NCBI GenBank assembly: GCA_029821215.1
Contig: JALGTV010000177.1
Coordinates: 1 to 5,621, forward strand
Reading direction: 5' to 3'
DNA: 5,621 nt
DNA from: Candidatus Zipacnadia bacterium
GTDB lineage: Bacteria; Armatimonadota; Zipacnadia; Zipacnadales; Zipacnadaceae
The position numbers and the translations under genes are program-made. How positions within the stretch are numbered: the first letter of the stretch is position 1; every line of letters begins with the position of its first letter. This document shows positions 1 through 5,621 of this stretch, one piece after another. Below the pieces are notes generated by a model. The model was given only the letters and a program-made list of their open reading frames with translations, was not told the DNA's origin and did no database searches.

Positions 1-638
1 GGGGGATGCTGCTTGATGCCGGGGCCCACTTCGCTGATATGATGCTGCACGTGTTTGGGCCGGTGGAGCAGGTTTACGCCCAGATGCGTACCTTCTTCAC
101 GCCGATGCTTGACGGCCCGGCTGGTCTGGGTAAGCAACCTCTGGACGTAGAGGACACCTGGCTGGCGACCTTGCAGTTCGAAAGCGGGCTGGTGGGCCAT
201 TGGTCGTACTCACGGGAGGCTCCTGGTTACACGGTGCGCAGTGGCATCTATTACGGTGATAAAGGCTCTCTGCGCGACCGGCAGGACTGGATGCACCCCT
301 TCCAGCAGGGTGCTGACCTGATGCTCAAAGATGGCACGGAAATTTCATACGAGGACTTGGAGAAGGACTACCTGGATAACCTCAGCCAACAGCAGCAGGA
401 GCAGTTGTTTCCTTACGGTATTCAGGATGGCATGATCCTGGAATGTTGGGACTTCATTGAGGCGGTAGCCAGCGGCCGCCCACCGGAGATAGATGGTTAC
501 GCGGCCCTGCGGACCAAGGCTCTCTGTTTCGCGTTTTACGAGTCGGCACTGGCTGGTGAAGCCGTCTGCCCGGCTGACGTGGAGTCCGGCAAGGTCTGCG
601 ATTACCAGAAGCCCATTGATGCCTACTGGAATATCTGA
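1..638 (+). CDS. Gfo/Idh/MocA-family oxidoreductase, C-terminal part (5' end outside window)
   Basis: This is the C-terminal 211 residues of a probable NAD(P)-dependent oxidoreductase of the Gfo/Idh/MocA family, cytosolic enzymes that mostly oxidise or reduce sugars, inositols and related polyols. The frame is already open at position 3, so the ATG at 6 is probably internal and the N-terminal Rossmann domain lies before the window. The visible part begins with a D-x-G-x-H segment (LLDAGAHFAD; His codon 27-29), which matches the family motif carrying the substrate-site histidine. It continues into the family's mixed alpha/beta C-terminal domain: EDTWLATLQFESG, then YYGDKGSL, then a helical end with FIEAVASGRPPEIDGYAAL, typical of family members. 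The gene ends with TGA at 636-638 and converges on the regulator pseudogene about 100 bp away. I see no terminator after it. The family call is firm; the substrate cannot be told. Confidence 0.88.
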   Translation, partial: GMLLDAGAHFADMMLHVFGPVEQVYAQMRTFFTPMLDGPAGLGKQPLDVEDTWLATLQFESGLVGHWSYSREAPGYTVRSGIYYGDKGSLRDRQDWMHPFQQGADLMLKDGTEISYEDLEKDYLDNLSQQQQEQLFPYGIQDGMILECWDFIEAVASGRPPEIDGYAALRTKALCFAFYESALAGEAVCPADVESGKVCDYQKPIDAYWNI

Positions 639-741
639 GCAGTTGCCCCGCCAGCCGACAATTGTGTGGGCACCAAGGAGCAACATAGCAAGGGTTAACA
701 GAGAATCTGGCTACAGCAAAGCACAGCAAGCGCCAATCCCA
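639..741. other. Short convergent intergenic gap
   Basis: About 100 bases lie between the stop of the oxidoreductase gene (plus strand) and the stop of the response-regulator pseudogene (minus strand). I see no T-rich hairpin on either strand, no repeat and no small reading frame with a ribosome binding site. It appears to be plain spacer between convergent genes. Confidence 0.5.
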
Positions 742-1447
742 TCAGGTCTCATCATCGGCGACAAACAGGTAGCCATGGCCGCGTCTGGTCCGAATGTAGA
801 CAGGATTGCTTGGGTCTGGTTCAATTTTGTCCCGCAACTTTTTAATATGCCAGCGCACCAGGCTGGCTTAACCCTCGCCCGGAGCTTTGTCCCACACCTG
901 CCAGAGGAGTTGCTGAGCAGAGAAGACTTCGTTGGGGCTGGCCATGAACTGGTGGAGAAGGTTAAACTCGGTAGGCGTCAGCGCGATGGTTTGCTCGCCG
1001 ATGTGGAGCTGGCGGCCGCGCAGGTCCAGGACAACTTCGCCGATCTCAAGAGTCACAAGTCGCTCGGGCGGCCCAGAAATCTGGGCACGGCGCAGCAGCG
1101 CTCTGACGCGAGCCTTTAGTTCATCCAGGTCAAAGGGTTTGGGCAGGTAGTCGTCGGCGCTCTCGTCCAGGCCTTAAACCGGTCGCTGACAGTACCGCGC
1201 ACCGTCAGGAACAATATAGGTACGGTGGCTAAGGTCGGGTCGCGGTGCAGTTGGCCACAAACCTCCAGGCCATTGAGTCCGGGCATATTTATGTCCAAAA
1301 TAATCAGGTCAGGACGCTCTCGCCTCACCACCGCCAGTGCCTCTCCACCATCCTAGGCCACCAGCACTTCATGGCCCTCATCAGACAGGCTGTACTGCAA
1401 GGCCACCTCAGGTATTGCTCATCGTCTACTACCAGAATGCGGCCCAT
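742..1447 (-). pseudogene. OmpR/PhoB-type response regulator, broken by two frameshifts and two stops
   Basis: This is a remnant of a two-component response regulator: receiver domain followed by a winged-helix DNA-binding domain. The proposed start is ATG at 1447-1445 (MGRILVVDDEQ); an ATG three codons upstream (1456) is also possible. The lesions in reading order are: a one-base deletion near 1401-1410, after DDEQYLR; an in-frame TAG at 1353-1355 (LVA*DGGEAL); a one-base deletion near 1171-1174, after SDRFK; and an in-frame TAA at 868-870 (GEG*ASLVRW). Restoring the two bases gives a 235-residue protein, the usual length for OmpR/PhoB regulators. The key residues survive: the acidic pair VVDDE, the phosphoacceptor Asp in LIILDINMPG (codon 1293-1295), Thr in LFLTVRG, and Lys in YLPKPF (codon 1138-1140). 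The winged helix (about 742-1070) reads LTPTEFNLLHQF, then SLVRWHIKKLRDKIE and RGHGYLF. It ends with TGA at 742-744. It sits 69 nt downstream of the kinase pseudogene on the same strand, so the two look like a former cognate pair. A recoded or corrected version cannot be excluded without reads. Confidence 0.88.
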
Positions 1448-1516
1448 TAGTATCATCTCAATATCGTACTTATTGTACTGCTTTACCAGTTGTTGGCTCA
1501 TCGCCACAGCTTATTG

Positions 1517-2488
1517 TCATGCTGCTGGCAGTCGGACAGTAAATGTTGCTCTCTGTCCCGGCTGGCTCTCCACATCAATAGTGCCGTTATGCTGCTGAAT
1601 GATGCTGTAACTGATGGAGAGACCCAAGCCCACGCCCTCACCCACTGGTTTAGTGGTGAAGAAGAGATCAAAAATCTCCGGCAGATGCTCGGGACTGATG
1701 CCCGGGCCAGTGTCGCTAAACTTTATTGTCACTTCACCCTGATCGGTGACGCGCGTAGAAACTGTCAGCCGCCCACCTTCACCCATAGCATCGGTGACAT
1801 TAAGCATCAGGTTGATGAAGACCTGTTGCAGCAGCGGCGGGTTACCCATAACGGCAGGCAGGTCAGCTTGGAGGTCCTTTTTCAATGTAATGCCTTGCCG
1901 ATCCATACGGTGACCCAGCAGAACCATAGCGTTGTCCAGCACTGTGTTGAGGTTGACCTGTTCTATTTGCTCCTCGGCAGGAGCGGCAAATGTCAGCAGA
2001 TTGTCGATAATTAGTGAGGCCCGCTGACAAGCGGCACTGATTTTCTCAATACACTGGCCGCGAACTTGTTGATTATCAGGATGCTCCTGGAGCAACTGAT
2101 TGCACGAGCAGATGATAGATAGCGGATTACGCACCTCATGGGCGGCGGTGATGTCACAGCCGAAAATGGCAATATGTGTGGTCCTGCCCTGGGCATCCGC
2201 CATTGGACAGATGCTGTTATCGAAGATAACGCCCTCGTGTTCGTCTTCGCGACGACGGGGCTTACCGCAGCGAATGGCCTCCTCAACATGTGCCCTGCTC
2301 GTTCTGGCCACATCAGGGGGCAATATATCATCATAGACACTAACGCCAGTAAGCTCATCTTAGGTGCGGCCTAATCTGCGAGCGACAATTTCGTTGAGCA
2401 TTACGATAGTGCCGTCAGTCTCTATCAATAGCACTGAGTCGGTGGAGGCGTTCAGGAGTTGATGGAAAGCCTCATCATCGGCACGCAT
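1517..2488 (-). pseudogene. PAS-domain sensor histidine kinase, interrupted by an in-frame stop and lacking the PAS-HisKA linker
   Basis: This is a cytoplasmic-type sensor kinase; no membrane segment is visible. From ATG at 2488-2486 the frame covers 324 codons to TGA at 1517-1519, but codon 43 is TAA (2360-2362), inside the PAS domain (residues about 5-113; LLNASTDSVLLIETDG before it, DELTGVSVYDDILPPD after it). Downstream the kinase core is intact: H-box HEVRNPL with phosphoacceptor His117 (codon 2138-2140), N-box NLMLNVTDAM (Asn230), G1 DTGPGIS (259-265), F-box IFDLFFTTKP, and G2 GEGVGLGLSIS (283-293), ending TFTVRLPAA. The start is supported by a Shine-Dalgarno sequence (AGGA, 2496-2499) 7 nt before the ATG. 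PAS ends in CDIT and is followed after only two alanines by the H-box, so the usual coiled linker and the first turns of HisKA helix 1 are missing. A TTG at 2323 could in principle restart translation, but would lose half of the PAS domain. It lies directly before the regulator pseudogene, its likely partner. Confidence 0.85.
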
Positions 2489-2641
2489 TAGTCTTTCCTC
2501 TCAGCTATCATCAGTAGGCCGGATAGCAGCCGATATCCACAACAATGTACCCAGAGATGAGCAGCAATACTCCACTGACCCATGCCGGCGAATGGCTGCC
2601 CAGATAACTACTAATGCTATTATCGGAAGTAGTAACTCCAT
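2488..2641 (-). pseudogene. Possible broken small membrane protein upstream of the kinase
   Basis: I do not recognise this gene. From ATG at 2641-2639 an uninterrupted frame of 46 codons runs to TGA at 2501-2503. It starts with a clear hydrophobic helix (MELLLPIIALVVIWAAIRR) but then turns into unlikely sequence rich in Cys and Ser. The second frame over the next stretch gives another helix-like run (VLLLISGYIVVDIGCYPAY, stop at 2511-2513). The third frame ends SGLLMIAERKD with a TAA that overlaps the kinase ATG as TAATG, a typical operon junction. Two one-base deletions (near 2568 and 2520) would join the three into a 51-residue protein with two membrane segments. No good ribosome binding site precedes 2641. 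The reconstruction is an inference: it could instead be an intact 46-codon gene or no gene at all. Confidence 0.3.
2493..2500 (-). promoter_or_regulatory. Ribosome binding site of the kinase pseudogene
   Basis: On the minus strand GAGGAAAG precedes the ATG at 2488, with AGGA 7 nt from the start. This site decides the start of the kinase frame and shows that the portion before the internal stop was translated from here. A reading frame from upstream ends in TAATG overlapping this same start. Confidence 0.65.
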
Positions 2642-2749
2642 GTGATGTCATTATCCACACAAGTATTTCGCCATCCCCGTTTTTTACCTTCTACCCGCTG
2701 AGTTTATTTTGCAATACTCTAACCCCAAGCAAACACTAACATAAGGCTT

Positions 2750-2781
2750 AAAAGCCGCCCCGCGACATCTCGCAGGACGGC
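2750..2781 (-). terminator. Intrinsic terminator of the transporter operon
   Basis: On the minus strand GCCGTCCTGCGA and TCGCGGGGCGGC form a hairpin with a four-base loop (GATG). Ten of twelve positions pair and the stem is GC-rich, and it is followed at once by TTTT (AAAA at 2750-2753 on the plus strand). It lies 94 nt after the ATPase stop codon. There is no T-run on the other side, so it should work only for leftward transcription. It separates the transporter operon from the two-component remnant. Confidence 0.72.
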
Positions 2782-2819
2782 CTCACATTACGGTAGCTCA
2801 CCAGGCCCCCAAAAACCCG

Positions 2820-2847
2820 AAAAATTGGCGGGGCCATTGGGTGCCAA
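2820..2847 (-). terminator. Weak candidate terminator just after the ATPase gene
   Basis: On the minus strand TTGGC (2843-2847) and GCCAA (2825-2829) can form a 5-bp stem around a 13-base loop, followed by TTTTT (2820-2824). It starts 28 nt after the ATPase stop. The stem is short and the loop is large, so by itself it would be a poor terminator. A second TTTTT and a GGCCCC/GGGGCC inverted repeat overlap it, so alternative folds are possible. Confidence 0.28.
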
Positions 2848-2875
2848 CTGTGCGGGTCGGGTGGGCTACTGATGC

Positions 2876-3568
2876 TTATATCGGGTTGTCCAGGATATCT
2901 TCTCCTTCAACTAGTCCGTCGCGGAAGTAGATGATACGGCGGGTGTGCTTGGCGATGTCGGCCTCGTGGGTCACAATGACCACCGTCCTGCCGTCTTTAT
3001 TCAATTGCTGCAGAATAGCCATAATCTCCTCCCCTTGCTCGGTGGCGAGGTTCCCGGTGGGCTCGTCGCCCAGGATGATGTCCGGATTATTGACCAGAGC
3101 ACGGGCAATGGCAATGCGCTGCTGTTCTCCACCTGAGAGCTCCGTGGGCCGATGGTCTACCCGGTCAGCCAAGCCGACGGCTTCCAGCGCCTGGCGGGCA
3201 CGCTCCCTGCGGCTGTGGTGGTCCTTCGCGTCGCGGCTGTACATGATGGGCAACTCAACATTGCGCAGTGCCGTGGCCCTGGCCAGCAAGTTGTAGCTCT
3301 GAAATACAAAGCCGATTCTCTTATTGCGCAGGTGGGCCAATTGATACTCGTCCAGCTTGGAAACCTCAACTCCCTCAATGGTACACTCACCCGAAGTAGG
3401 CCGGTCCAAACAGCCGATTAAGTGCATCAATGTGGATTTGCCTGAGCCTGACGGGCCCATAATGGCGACGAATTCACCGGCTTCAATACTCAGGGTCACG
3501 CCCCGTAGCGCTTCAACGGTGACATTTCCCATCCGGTATTCCTTGCATAGATCAGTGGTTTCAATCAT
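2876..3568 (-). CDS. ABC transporter ATP-binding protein, MacB/LolD type
   Basis: This is a 230-residue stand-alone nucleotide-binding subunit that would power the FtsX-type permease encoded two genes upstream, on the cytoplasmic face of the inner membrane. Motifs in order: Walker A GPSGSGKST (38-46), Q-loop Gln90 in FVFQSYNLL, signature LSGGEQQRIAIARAL (144-158), Walker B ending in DEP (Asp168, Glu169), and H-loop His201 in VTHE. All are typical of the MacB/LolD/FtsE group, and the length fits. One oddity is the D-loop, which reads GNLAT where the family normally has GNLD; Ala175 is coded GCC, one base from GAC. The start at 3568 is chosen because it is preceded by GAGG (3576-3579) at 7 nt and the protein then begins at the family's usual place. 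A longer upstream reading would run inside the TolC gene. The start overlaps the TolC stop by 8 nt (ATGATTGA), which suggests translational coupling. The gene ends with TAA. Lipoprotein sorting (Lol) is an alternative role, but the TolC neighbour favours export. Confidence 0.93.
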   Translation of the reverse strand: MIETTDLCKEYRMGNVTVEALRGVTLSIEAGEFVAIMGPSGSGKSTLMHLIGCLDRPTSGECTIEGVEVSKLDEYQLAHLRNKRIGFVFQSYNLLARATALRNVELPIMYSRDAKDHHSRRERARQALEAVGLADRVDHRPTELSGGEQQRIAIARALVNNPDIILGDEPTGNLATEQGEEIMAILQQLNKDGRTVVIVTHEADIAKHTRRIIYFRDGLVEGEDILDNPI

Positions 3569-4892
3569 TGCTTTGCCTCGGCGGTTGTGCGGGCAGTGAC
3601 AGCATCCCCGTGGCCCGCTGCAAAGCGACCAGCGCCACCTGGTAGTCAAAACGCGCGCGCACCTGGTTGGCGGCGGCACTGGTCAGAGCGGCCCGCGCGT
3701 CGGTCACCTCCAGAAGAATGCCGACCCCCTGACGGTACTTGGCCTCGGCACCTCGGAGGTGCGCTTGGGCGGCGGCCACGGATTTTTCGGCTGCTTTCAT
3801 ACGCTCACTCGTGCGGTCAATCTCGACAAGTGCGTTTTCCACCTCCAGGGCAACTTGATTCAGCAAACGCTGCTGGTCTGCCTCGGAGCGGCGCACCCCG
3901 GCGCGGGCAGATGTCTCGTCAGCCTTCGTCGCTTGGCCATCAAACAGTGGCCACGAGGCGGTCGCCAGTACATTCCAGGAATCGTCGTTGGCGTCCCAGT
4001 CGGTATAGCTTTGGTCATACTGCCCACCCAGTTCAAGAATCGGTCCCCGCCGCATCTTCGCTTGGGCAAGGGCGTACTCGCGAGCCCGGATCGTTATGCG
4101 GCTGGCCAGCACATCAGGCCGCTTCTCCGTAGCAGAATTGACAGCATCGGGCAAAGACGGCAACGCCTCCTCCATACCCAGAGGTACTGGTGCGATGTGC
4201 AAATCGGTGGTGTAGGGAACTCCCATAGTGAACTTCAGTCGGGCCAGAGCCAAACGCACCCCACTGCGAGCATCAATGAGGTCAAGTTGGGCGCGGGCCA
4301 GGTCATCTTCAACCGCGAATATATCAACTTCGGCTGCAGCACCCAGTCTGATGCGCGTCTTAACATCCTGCAGATGCTGCTGGGCTGATTCTACGCCCGC
4401 CTCAGCCACTGCTACCAGTTCCTGCGACGCCAGAACCGCGTAGTAGTCAGTGGCTACCTGTTCGGCGAGGACCTGCATCATATTAAGATGGCTCAGCTCT
4501 GCCGTTCTCAGCCCCAAACGATTCTCGGCAACGTTATCGCTGCGACCGCTACGCCACAGGGTCATACTCAGCCTGAGGTCAAGCTCATCGCGCCAGTCAG
4601 AACCGGAGTTCCCGGCACCCAGCGAGGCGCCTGTCCGGCTGCTGGTGATGCCCTCGCTGGCGTTGAGGGAAAGCTGGGGGTAGTAGCTGCTGCGGGCCCG
4701 CGTGAGGCCGGCCCGAGCACTAATGATGTCCTGTTGCGATGATATGATCTCGGGGTTGTTGTGCAGCGCTACTAATATGCATTCCTCCAGACTCAACGGC
4801 TGCGCGTTTTGCTGCTGGGCTGATGAAGCACCTGCCAACAGCATCACCAGACATATACTTAGAGTAGTTAAGATAGTACTATTGTGTTTCAT
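3561..4892 (-). CDS. TolC-family outer membrane efflux protein
   Basis: This 443-residue protein should form the trimeric outer-membrane and periplasmic channel of a tripartite exporter. It starts with a signal peptide (Lys2, hydrophobic core LSICLVMLLAG, likely cleavage after GASSA near residue 25). There is no lipobox cysteine. Two repeated outer-membrane-efflux-protein halves follow, at about residues 35-225 and 245-435. Each is mostly long alpha-helix with heptad-like Ala, Leu, Glu and Arg, and contains the family's landmark segments: LSLEECILVALHNNPEI, SSYYPQLSLNAS, KRPDVLASR, ATASWPLFDGQ, and EAKYRQGVGILLEVTDAR near the end. The length is normal for the family. ATG 4892 is chosen because it gives a clean signal peptide and has AGGGAG 8 nt upstream. 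The frame stays open further upstream, including an ATG that overlaps the permease stop, but that would put 13 extra residues before the signal peptide. The gene lies 31 nt after the permease stop and overlaps the ATPase gene. The substrate is unknown. Confidence 0.93.
   Translation of the reverse strand: MKHNSTILTTLSICLVMLLAGASSAQQQNAQPLSLEECILVALHNNPEIISSQQDIISARAGLTRARSSYYPQLSLNASEGITSSRTGASLGAGNSGSDWRDELDLRLSMTLWRSGRSDNVAENRLGLRTAELSHLNMMQVLAEQVATDYYAVLASQELVAVAEAGVESAQQHLQDVKTRIRLGAAAEVDIFAVEDDLARAQLDLIDARSGVRLALARLKFTMGVPYTTDLHIAPVPLGMEEALPSLPDAVNSATEKRPDVLASRITIRAREYALAQAKMRRGPILELGGQYDQSYTDWDANDDSWNVLATASWPLFDGQATKADETSARAGVRRSEADQQRLLNQVALEVENALVEIDRTSERMKAAEKSVAAAQAHLRGAEAKYRQGVGILLEVTDARAALTSAAANQVRARFDYQVALVALQRATGMLSLPAQPPRQSND
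3576..3579 (-). promoter_or_regulatory. Ribosome binding site of the ATPase gene, inside the TolC coding end
   Basis: GAGG on the minus strand lies 7 nt before the ATPase ATG at 3568 and within the last codons of the TolC-family gene. It sets the ATPase start and fits coupled translation across the ATGATTGA overlap. Confidence 0.6.
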
Positions 4893-4900
4893 CACATAAG

Positions 4901-4906
4901 CTCCCT
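4901..4906 (-). promoter_or_regulatory. Ribosome binding site of the TolC-family gene
   Basis: AGGGAG on the minus strand is followed after 8 nt by ATG at 4892. It lies in the 31-nt gap after the permease stop and decides the TolC start in favour of the one that begins with a proper signal peptide. Confidence 0.65.
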
Positions 4907-4923
4907 GACTAACCACAGTGATT

Positions 4924-5621
4924 TTACTCATAGCGAAGCGCCTCCACAGGGTCCAGCATGGCCGCTTTGCGCGAGGGCAATAGTCCAAAGAAAACACCGA
5001 CAAAAGCAGCGAAAGAAAAGGCAATTATCACCCACGGTATTGATATGGCCGTATTGAGGCCCGCATAGCGCAGGACGTAAGCCAGAGCCACACCAGTCCC
5101 CACTCCGATAGTTCCCCCGGCCAGACTCAGAGTCAGCGATTCGATAAGAAACTGTAGCAATATGTCCCGCGGCGTGGCCCCAACTGCTTTACGCAAACCG
5201 ATTTCGCGGGTACGTTCAGTGACCGAGACCAGCATAATGTTCATAATACCAATGCCGCCGACCAACAGCGAGACCGCCGCTATGGAGCCGAATAGCAGCG
5301 TCATAATACGGCTGGCTTCCTCGGCCCCGGCGATAAAATCAGCAGCCGACACAACAAAGAAGTCGTCGTCACTTCCGGGACGGATGTTATGGCGTTCCCG
5401 GAGCAGCGCCTCTATCTCTTTTCGTGCCTGGTCGGCCAGTTTCATATCAGCGAATTGCACATTGATGGAGTTCACGCTGTCCCGGGGCGTTCCGGATGTC
5501 GCACTGTGCCCAATGAGCCGATACATTGCTGTGGTAATTGGTACCATAATTTGATCATCCTGGCTGAAGGGACCCATAGATCCCTTGCTCTTGAGTTGCC
5601 CAAGCACGCGGAAGGTTACGC
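4924..5621 (-). CDS. MacB/FtsX-type ABC transporter permease, C-terminal part (5' end outside window)
   Basis: This is the C-terminal 232 residues of an inner-membrane permease of the MacB/LolC/FtsX class; the frame remains open through the right edge of the window. The first part is the end of the periplasmic MacB core domain (VLGQLKSKG, QDDQIMVPITTAMYRLIG). It is followed by the FtsX domain with three membrane segments: one around GSIAAVSLLVGGIGIMNIML, one around SLTLSLAGGTIGVGTGVALA, and one around WVIIAFSFAAFVGVFFGLLP. The cytoplasmic loop after the first carries the class hallmark VSVTERTREIGLRKAVGA, the coupling region that contacts the ATPase. The C-terminus AAMLDPVEALRYE is also the family's standard ending, so the protein is complete at this end (TAA at 4924-4926). 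Since a separate ATPase gene follows, this permease probably lacks the fused nucleotide-binding domain of E. coli MacB. It leads the visible operon: permease, TolC, ATPase. Confidence 0.93.
   Translation of the reverse strand, partial: VTFRVLGQLKSKGSMGPFSQDDQIMVPITTAMYRLIGHSATSGTPRDSVNSINVQFADMKLADQARKEIEALLRERHNIRPGSDDDFFVVSAADFIAGAEEASRIMTLLFGSIAAVSLLVGGIGIMNIMLVSVTERTREIGLRKAVGATPRDILLQFLIESLTLSLAGGTIGVGTGVALAYVLRYAGLNTAISIPWVIIAFSFAAFVGVFFGLLPSRKAAMLDPVEALRYE

Larger units (their letters stand above)
2642..2875. other. Intergenic region between transporter operon and two-component remnant
   Basis: This 234-bp stretch separates the end of the transporter operon from the broken signalling genes. 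It holds a good minus-strand terminator (2750-2781) and a weaker candidate (2820-2847), listed separately. Between about 2642 and 2749 I see no gene. Any promoter for the kinase and regulator should lie here, reading on the minus strand. A GATAAT hexamer close to the small upstream frame resembles a -10 box but lacks a convincing -35 partner. Confidence 0.5.

Noticed and set aside
388..405. CAG-rich short repeat in the oxidoreductase gene
   Set aside because: It codes for a short Gln-rich stretch within the frame, is imperfect, and has too few units to count as a repeat element.
493..1119. Long plus-strand open frame over the oxidoreductase end and the regulator
   Set aside because: It crosses two convergent genes with clear family motifs in other frames, and its own translation shows no domain or composition of a real protein.
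1325..1507. A separate short protein starting MAMSQQLVKQ on the minus strand
   Set aside because: It is the first segment of the response regulator (ILVVDDEQ) running out of frame after a one-base loss; the upstream residues do not belong to the receiver fold.
1490..2014. Plus-strand open frame opposite the histidine kinase
   Set aside because: It is antisense to the conserved H, N, G1, F and G2 boxes of the kinase and its translation has no recognisable motif.
742..2488. Stop-codon reassignment (TAA/TAG read as an amino acid) as the reason for the in-frame stops
   Set aside because: The regulator also has two true frameshifts, and neighbouring intact genes end normally with TAA (permease, ATPase) or TGA (oxidoreductase, TolC).
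3569..3679. Longer ATPase start inside the TolC gene
   Set aside because: The extra N-terminal residues are an out-of-frame reading of the TolC end and do not match the ATPase family, which starts at MIETTDLCKEY.
3759..4388. Plus-strand open frames opposite the TolC-family gene
   Set aside because: They are antisense shadows of a GC-rich gene; the TolC frame has signal peptide, family motifs and ribosome binding site.
4893..5024. Longer TolC start upstream, including an ATG overlapping the permease stop
   Set aside because: It would place extra residues before a complete signal peptide, and most of the upstream extension is antiparallel-free overlap with the permease end; ATG 4892 has its own AGGGAG at good spacing.

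Overview
The window reads as a piece of a Gram-negative (diderm) bacterial chromosome with moderate GC. The evidence for a diderm is a TolC-type outer-membrane channel with a signal peptide, next to MacB-type ABC transporter parts. The taxon cannot be fixed from the sequence. A Gfo/Idh/MocA oxidoreductase beside MacB-like genes would suit Planctomycetota or related environmental lineages, but that is only a guess.

Layout, left to right. (1) Positions 1-638, plus strand: the C-terminal part of a Gfo/Idh/MocA-family oxidoreductase, cut by the window edge. (2) Positions 742-2488, minus strand: a PAS-type sensor histidine kinase followed by an OmpR/PhoB-type response regulator, both broken. The regulator carries two single-base frameshifts and two in-frame stops. 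The kinase carries an in-frame stop inside its PAS domain and appears to lack the linker between PAS and the phosphoacceptor histidine. A short hydrophobic reading frame just upstream (about 2488-2641) may be a third broken member. (3) Positions 2642-2875: an intergenic stretch with a good minus-strand intrinsic terminator at 2750-2781 and a weaker candidate at 2820-2847. (4) Positions 2876-5621, minus strand: a compact transporter operon, read as MacB/FtsX-type permease (partial) -> TolC-family outer-membrane protein -> MacB/LolD-type ATPase. All three frames are open and the junctions are tight (31 nt, then an 8-nt overlap).

How the genes work together. The permease, ATPase and TolC-like protein would form an ATP-driven tripartite export pump across both membranes; the periplasmic adaptor (MacA-like) is expected upstream, beyond position 5621. 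The two-component pair lies downstream of the operon terminator, so it was probably transcribed separately. The kinase would have phosphorylated the regulator, but as written neither can give a full-length product. The lesions cluster in about 1.9 kb while the flanking genes are clean, which points to localised gene decay more than to general sequencing error.

I saw no RNA gene, insertion sequence, CRISPR array or clearly new system. The most noteworthy content is the decayed signalling cassette and the permease-TolC-ATPase gene order.
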